From Thuidium tamariscinum (taxonomy: Eukaryota; Streptophyta; Bryopsida; Hypnales; Thuidiaceae), in contig OX344752.2 in NCBI GenBank assembly GCA_947034885.2, forward strand, positions 28,834,386 to 28,898,385: a stretch of 64,000 nucleotides of DNA. The letters run 5' to 3'. Within the stretch, counting starts at the first letter, position 1, and each line of letters starts with the position of its first letter. Positions 52,878 to 61,800 of this stretch are shown piece by piece. The position numbers and the translations under genes were made by a program. The notes beneath the pieces were generated by a model, which was not told the DNA's origin, ran no database searches, and worked only from the letters and a program-made list of their open reading frames with translations.

Positions 52878-55800
52878 GAAGGTTGGAACTATGAAGGTAA
52901 TGACACATGTCTTGAAGTAGTGAGGAGAAAGTAGTTATGGAATGATCGGAATTAGAAGACTTTAAACTTTGGATATCAGAGATGTACACTTTCTAACTCC
53001 CAAAATTTGTAGTAATTTCAATTTTGGGAATAAAATTTTGAATTTTTTTCTATCTCCATATTTCCTATCTTACTATGTGGAAAAATTTCCACCATCTCAT
53101 TTTCCTTACAATTTGCCCTTATAATTGCTTAACCCATAAATAATGTGGAGACTATTTTTTGGTCGATAAATGAGAGGGAATCTCTCTAAGTAGGATAGAA
53201 ATGCAACAATCCATCCTTGAAATTAGGAGTAAAAAAGAAAGATCTTCTATAGTGATTCACTTCCAACAAGTGCTTTTGGATTTTTTTGAACCAATGATTC
53301 CCACTATATCAAAATTCATGATTTCCATTGCCAATGGCGTGTCATTTAAGGGTTAAATGATCAACTATTGGTGCTTTTACCTTAATCTCTCTTAAGGTCT
53401 TTGGACTGTCACTGGAACGCCATGGAATGGCATTGGCAATAGTTCAAGATTAAATGATTGAATATTGGTGCCTCAAGGCCTTGTAAGGGAGGAAGTTCAT
53501 AAAGCACCCATCTAAGAGCTGAAATTGAATTTTAGGGAGGTGAAACTTCTTTAATCATTTTTAGTAAAAAAAATTTGGAAAGGCAAGTGCAATTGGCATC
53601 TAATCCAAGTGGTTTCATATTTTTTGGAACTTTATGGAATTAGTTATGAATTTTTTCAAGTCAAAATGGCATAGGGCTCTAAAACCACCCACCTTCCCAA
53701 ATGTACACTCTTTGTACATTCCTGCATAGATGAAAATCAACATATACAAACAATGTACATTTGGGAAGGTGGGTGGTTTTTTGAGCCTTAGTGGTTTTCA
53801 AGTACCCAATTGTATTAATTATCAAACTTACTCGGCAAAAACACATAATTATGGGGCCCTGTTGTTGTTGATTTTTAAGTAACTTAACTCTGGTTGGTGG
53901 CTAGTTGGACAGGCACATTGACTCCTGCAGCCTGGTTCATGGCTACCTCACCAAGACTTCAGATGAAGACCCTCCTTTTGCAGATCAGTTTCAGTGTAAT
54001 TTATCCAAAATAGAAGAAGCTCCACTCGTTTCATTCCCTATTCCTTTTTGGATGACCACACTTGAGCAACCCTATCCGGAACTTTACAAGGTAAGACCGT
54101 ACTGGCCAAATTCTCAAATTTTCTTGTTGCCAAGTGAAAGGAGGTTCCAATGCACCAAATAACGCAACATTTGGATATTGTATGCAAAAGTTATGAAAGG
54201 TCAAAGGTGTTTTTGGTAAATATTCAGTTAAAAATGTTTCTTGAATATAAGGTAGGTACACCCAAAAGTGCCACTTATTCATACTGTGCCTAGTTCCTGT
54301 TATTAGCTGGTTCAGATTTTTACGCAGTCTTGTTGACAAGTGAAAGCATGTTCCAATGCACCAAAGAACACAGGATTTGGATACCGTATGTAGAAGTTAT
54401 TAATGGTTAAAGTCTGTTTTTGAAAGCGCCATCTACACCCTCTAAACATGACTGATTTTGAAAATGTATGTGCACTGTAGATGGCACTTTTAGAAACAGG
54501 GTTTTTTTGGGTGTACCCACCTTATATACTATGCATATTGATTTTAGAGATGTCCATTGATGGCAATTTAGGATAGGGTGCAATTTTAGGTGTACCCACC
54601 TTGCATTGCACCACATAATTGAGATCACAATTTAGGATAAGTTGGCCCAAATCCTAAAGACCCCAGACTATTTTCATAAAAAATTCAATTTTTTGTACCT
54701 AGTTTTATTAAATAGTTTCATTCATTCCAGATGGAAGTATGTTAGTGGATTTCAAATGTCAAAAGTGGGAGTGCATTTGGGTATGGAGTTTATGAAAATC
54801 AAAACCCTACCCGCAAACTAAAATTCCTCATAACTTTCATCTCATTAATCATAATGGAATGATTCAAAGCTTCTCATGTACATAAAATTCTAAAGAATCA
54901 ATTCAATTCTTTATTTTTTCAAAAAGTGATTTTTTAAGTTGTTTTTTGAGCTCTTTGGATTGCCCAAAGATAAATAGAAATCACATATCATGCAATAACT
55001 TTTTAACCAAGTAGTCAAAAATAATGAAAATTGTTAGGACTTAATCCCTTAAGTTCCTTGACTATGTTAACTCCAAAACGGTCAGAAAGTGTTATTTCTA
55101 GTACACAAACCAATTTTTTCTTAAAAACATTTTTTGAGATTATTATCTATAGGATCTTGTAGTAAATTGTTTTTTGAACATGTGAAAAAAATTTAAGAGT
55201 TTTTCACCATGTAGATTGCAAGATATTTGCATTTGAATGCTCAAAAATCTTTTTTTCACCTTGTGGAAAATAGGGCAGCTGTACTTTAGAAGGCAAAAAT
55301 CATATGGAAAGTGGTCCAAAATAGTTGTGCCTCTTTGGATTCATTTTTGAGGCCAAGTAGGGTACTTGCCAAGTAGGGTGATTTTTTTGGAAACCCTAAA
55401 AAATTTCAAATTGTTTAGAATTGTACAACATATAGGAAAAAAAATAATAAGTGAAAAGAAGTATCAAATGATTCAAAATATAAAATTGTTAAGAGTTTAT
55501 TTCTAAAATTAAAAAATGCCAATCCCAATGGTTTCAATGTTGTAATAAACAATCTACATCCTATGGTTTTATTTTTTCAAAAAATATTGAAAGTAGGTAA
55601 AATAAAGGACTTCAAAGTTTATTTTAGGGTAGACAATCCATAATGCCTACAAACAAAAAAAAACTCATAACTTTTGACTCATTGATCAAGTTAGAATGAT
55701 TCAAAGCTTTCTATACATATGTAAATGAAGAAAACTAATTTCAAATGTTTGTTTCTGAAAAAGTAACATATTAGGATATAACTTTTGACTTGTATTTTGA

Positions 55801-58800
55801 AATGTCCTAATTTTTAGTACACATGAAATATATTCCTTGTCCCCATCTTCTATTAAAATTTGAGCCCAAAATATATAAATCTCTAGTCACATGTACCTAC
55901 ATGAAATTGCTATGTTGCCAAATTTAGCAGATTGGTCCTTTAGGGATTAAAGCTACTCCTTGAGCACATGTTGTATAAAAATTTCAAAAATAAAAATAAA
56001 AATTCCATTTGTAGTGAATTATCCAAAATCACTATGTTGCCCCAAAATATAGTTTTGTTCCTTTGGGGTTAATGTTGAAATAAACAATCTACATCCTATG
56101 ATTTTTATTTTCTTCAAAAAATATTGAAAATTGAGTTAAAATAAAGGACTTCAAAGTTTATTTTAGAATATAGAATCCATAATTGCCTACAAACTAAAAC
56201 TCCTCATAACTTTTATCTCATTGATCAAAATGAAATGATTCAAAGATTTCACATATATATAAATGTTGAAAACCAACTTAAATTTTTTATTTTTGTAAGT
56301 GAATGTAAGCGATTTTGTAAGTGATTTTAAGGGAATTATTTGAGCTACCTAGGCTACCAATAGACCAATGAAAATTACATATCATACAATAACTATTTAA
56401 TCATGTAGTCAAAAGTTATGAAAATTGTTGGGCCTTAAAGCTACTTCTTGTCTCCATGTTGTGTGAATATTTTTTTAAAAATTCATTCATGGTGAGCTAC
56501 TCAAAATTACTATGTTGCCAAAAAATGTTGTTTAAGACTTTAGGGGTGAATTTATAAGTGACATTGTTGTGTTTTCTTTTCTCATGTGATCCATTACATG
56601 TCTAGTTTGGATTTTTAAAACAATGAAATTTATCAAAATATTGGCTTTCGGTTTGATTTAGAAATTTTTCCAAGAAGCTCAATCAAGGCCTAGGGCATTT
56701 GGGAGTTAAAGTATGTTATTTGTATTGCATTAGAATTTTTGTACTATCAACCATAATCCCTTCATGTTCATAATCATCAAAAGATCAAATCATTTTTCTT
56801 TTTCTAATGAAACAAATTTGGACAAGATAAAAATTTTGGATGAAAATTTGGACTGAATATTCTAACCTTTTAAAACAATTTACTACAAGCATAAATTAAT
56901 TTTTTTAAATTTTAAATTTATAAAACTTTAAATATATAATTTAAAGTGCATTTTGAGATTATATACATCTATAGCACCGATTGGTATGTTTACAAGATCA
57001 AAAGGTCAACCCTAATAGCTAAACAGAAAAATCATGATCTTTAAGAATTTAAACATGTCAATTTCATTGTATAGGTTTTAAATATTTAAAGATATATTGT
57101 TGTCATATGAATAAATATTAGTCTATTATTAGCATATGATAAGTGTACATTGTGGAATTTAGAGAATATATGTTTACTATTCATAAAGCTGTACACAAGG
57201 CAATTTCAATTTGAAAAAAATTATATGCCTAGTCAATAAGTTCTTGTTCACATCAAAAAAGATAATCTTCATCCAAATTTTTTATTTGACTTTGTCAATG
57301 GTACATCTACATCACTACAATTAATCAATGGCATGAAACCTTTTGGGATTCAATTGAAGAAATATTTGATTTCATCTATTTGTATTCAAGAGAAGCAATT
57401 CTAATAAAATAAATTCTCTACTATAATATTTTTTATCAATAAAAATAGGGTCTTTTTTTATATATACTATATGCAAAAAGTTAAACCATATGAGCATTTC
57501 AAGGTATTTTTCAAAAATACTTTCAACCAACTTTCCTATAATAATGTAATTTCTACATGGATCAATAATTGTAGGTGTTGTGTCAAGCATTTCTTATTGC
57601 CAATCAATTGTTGGACAAAATAATTGGAAGAGAATCATTAGGACCATCTATAATTGGCCATGTGTCACCTCCACCTGAACATCAACCAATAAGACGAACA
57701 TCACTTCGAGGTTCTGCCAAAGGTTCTATAAAAGGTTCTACAAAAGGTTCTGCAAAAGGATCTATTCGAGGATCTACCAAAGGTTCTATAAAAGGTTCAA
57801 TTAAAGGTTCTGTACAGGTGCATTTATAGATTAAATTTCAAATTATCATTGAATACCATTCTAGTATTTTTTACATAATTAATGCTTTGTATAGTACAAT
57901 CAATTGTATTTAAAAATAAAAATAAAAAAACAAATTAACATATTTTGAGATTTTAAAATGCTCTTAAAAGCTTTTACCATTGTTGGTTTCTCTAAGTAGT
58001 TTGATGTACATTTTACTCAGCCTAAAATCATTAGATTATTCTATAATAACTATTACATATCTACACACATGTTATAGATATTCAATTCTTCATGGACCAA
58101 GAGGATAAAATGTATTTGCTTTAGATTTTCAATAGCGAATTCTTGGTAGGGTGAAATAAATCTCAATATTATGTAAATTAGGATCTAGTTTGTGGAGTAA
58201 TCAATGGACACACTTGTTTCATTTTCTGATTTCTAAAATTTCAATGTGAAAGGCAATGAAATATTTATTTTGAAAGATTTTCTTATACAAAAAAAGAAGA
58301 AAACATAAATTTTTTACAATGAAATCAATAGTAGAGATGAAAATAAACATTTTCTTGAACATTTATAGTCTTTGTTTTTGCACAAAAAACTAATTTTGGA
58401 GAGAATTCTTTCATAGTTGTATTTTATTAAAATAATTTTAACCCCTAAAAGACCAAGGTCTTTTTATTCCCCCAAAACACTCAAAATTGTCATTTCTATA
58501 GCAAAGAGTAAAAAGAAGATTGAAAATTGTTTATTTTGAACTTCTAACCATAGGATCTTACACCTCACTAGTATAAAAATGTGTGGAAATATATTTGGAA
58601 TTTTTTGACCATAGAGATTGCAAGATATCTATATTTGAAGTGGAAAAAAAATTTAGGACATTGCAAAATTAGATTATTAGACTTTAAACCTTCTTAAATT
58701 TAACTTTTTGCACTATGGATTTTTGAAATTTAAATATTCATAGTGAAAAATTCAATTGAAAATCTAAGAAAAAAATGAATTAAGAAAAACTTAACTCTCA

Positions 58801-61800
58801 TTCTTAAAAAAATTGTTAAGTAGAAGTAGGTATGAGATAGAAAGAAATCTAAACTATTAATATTTCTAAGATGAAATGAAAATGCACTAATTCCAATGGC
58901 AAGATTTTTTTAGAAAGAAAACTAAAAATATATATATATATATTTATAAAAATTGCATTCTGAATCCTACAAGTTATTTTTTTTAAAAAGATGCTGAGAT
59001 TGCCTAAAAAACAAGATTGTCCATTACTTTCACACAAATTGTTCAAATCAAATGAATCAAAGCTTTCCACATAGACAAAAATATAATATACGAGAAAAAA
59101 ATATTTAAAAAAAATCCAAAGTTTAGAAGATTTTTTTTGCTACCCAGTTTCTCCTTTTTTGAGCTTCTTTGGGCATAACTTTTGTTCTTGGCACTAATAA
59201 GGAAAAACATTATATTCCTATAAAGCTATTAATTTTTTCTATCTCCAAAAATTATTTCAAAATAATCATGACATAAATTAAGACCATAGGTACCTATCCA
59301 AAATCCCATTTGTTTACTAAACAAACAATGTTCTCTTATAAGTTAAAAAATAAAAGGTTCAATCTAATGTGATTAGAATCAAAAAATACTTGAAAGATGG
59401 CTAATTGATTATAATTTTTTAAATGCCCTAAATTTTTGTCAATAAAAAAATAAAAGTTTCATCTATTGTAAAGCTATAAAATAAATAAATTACGATTTGA
59501 TTATCTTTTGCCAATTGAAAATTTATAAAAAGAAAAATCATGAAAAATGAACTAAACAAATGCAATGAATGACATCTAGGGAGAATATATACTAAAGGTA
59601 GAAGGACCACCTCCTATGGACATTGGTTTACCTCAAGAGCCACCATCCATGGTGTGGCCTATAGAAAGAGAAGTACCTATGGATCCTACTATAGGTTCTG
59701 CCATTGCCCGTGACCACCAAATCTTGTACTACCGACTTGAACTCATTGGTAAGAATGTTAATTTTTTTGTAAATGCCATTCATTTTAATCATTGAGATGA
59801 AAATATTACGGTTTGATTCAACTCTTTAAGTTGATTAAATCATTGTTAGAAAGATGCATTAATTGTTGTATATTGCAAAAATTGTTTTTAAATTTTTAAT
59901 GTCTGTTTTAGAAATATAACCCTACAAATTCAAACTAGACATGTTAAAGGCCACTTAGGAAAAGAAAACACAACAATATCTTTGGAAAAGAGAGTATTTT
60001 ATTTACTCTAATAAATTAAAATTCTTGAAATAAATTTTGCTAAAGAAGAAAATGCAATATGAAACAATTAAGGTATATTTAGGGTTAGAATTTAATAATA
60101 ATAATTATTAAAAAAATAATAACTCTAAGTAAAGTCAAAAGATATCTATTTTTAAGCAATGCTTGTATGGAGATGGTTAGGTAAATTTAATCCGTGAAGA
60201 AGAGGCTAGTCATTGTAGAAATCATCAATTTGGGTATAATTTGCTTAAAAAATCCCCAAAGTACTCATTAGACATTAAACCATTGTGCAAGGCTTCATGT
60301 AGAAATAAACTTTCAAAAATGAACATTCTTTTGTCCTATCAGTAGAAGCATTAGAGGAGATTCGGGGGCAACAAGAGACTGTGAAAGCCCTATTCCCCGA
60401 ATTGTTCCCGATCAGTAATTATTATTTATTTAAAAATAAATAAAAGATAAAAAAGTTCGTCCTGAAATGTGAAAAGAAGTCCAAAAAAAAATTTTTTTTT
60501 TTGCAAAAAAAAATCGGTGGCGTGGCACACTCTCGACCACGTCAGCAGAGGACAGTTCCGCATTCTTGCGGCAGATTCCTGCGTTCACAGCTTGGGGAAC
60601 TCACAATCTCCCTTTGCCCTCAAATCTCCTCTAATGAAATCCCTGTTAATTTCAGCGCATCACGTCAGGTAGATTGTGTTGAGGCCGCGTTGCTGAAAAC
60701 TTGGAAAAAACACAAAAAAACGCGTTTTCTGTGTTTTTTTGCGTTTTTTTTGCGTTTTCAGGGTTTTCCTGCGTTTTCAGCAACGCAGTCTCAACACAAT
60801 CTACCTGATGTACTGCGTTGAAATTAACAGGGATTTCAATGTTTTTCTTCTAGTGTATATAGAAAGATTTATTGTCATTGACCCTGGCATTCACCAAACA
60901 CTTGGTGTTTGTGGCATCTTTCTATGGTTAAGTCATTACAAATTATTCAATGTTTAAATATGCAAAACAATTTTTTGTGAAAATTGCAAAGATTTGGAAG
61001 TAGTGTGCCTAGATTATGATCCAAAATAAAAAATTAATGCCAAATATTCCTCACCCATTGTCATCTATAATGTTGATTGTTCATAGCTAGGTGCCTATTG
61101 AGCCCCACATTTGCTTGCAATTCTAAAAATCCTTCCCATGTAATAAATCTTCAATTGCCAATGGAAAATTTTTGCAATTTTGAAAACCTACATTCTGACT
61201 TTGCACTAAAATTAATACACTTCCAACAAAGTCTATCACAATGGATGCACAAGTAAATAAACAATTGGACAAAGTCATCACATTATTAATTATCAATTTT
61301 CTTGTATGAGGTGAAACTAATACAACAAAGTTTGAATTGGTAACAAATTTGCATGCAATATCATATAGGTATCCAAATTCATTTCCTTTCCCTATAAAAA
61401 ATATGTTGCTTTCAAGTTCTTTTGCAAATTTGTTGGCTCTTCTCACAATCTCCTTTCACAAATAGTCAATATTGTAAGAGCTAGTGAATTTATGTGCATT
61501 GAAAGAGTAAATGCAACACTACCAACTATTTTAAGTTTTCAACTAGCAACAAAGGTACTTTACAACAAAGACTATTACACATCTTACATAATGGCACCTC
61601 TTAGGATAAAATACATTAAAAAGGAATTGTCATTATAGGATGCAAATCTACATTATTGATGGGTTTTACTTTTTGACATTCTTATTGAACTTCTCAAAAA
61701 GGAAACGTTCTTATCCTTGAACCATTGCTCTTGTGACCCTACCATACCGAACACCAACTAGGCTTGGTAGTTATGAAAGAATACAAGTGTAAGTGGTCAA

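Noticed and set aside
61123-61446. 107-codon minus-strand open frame
   Set aside because: No recognisable motif, no promoter or splice context, lies within an intron of the plus-strand gene.
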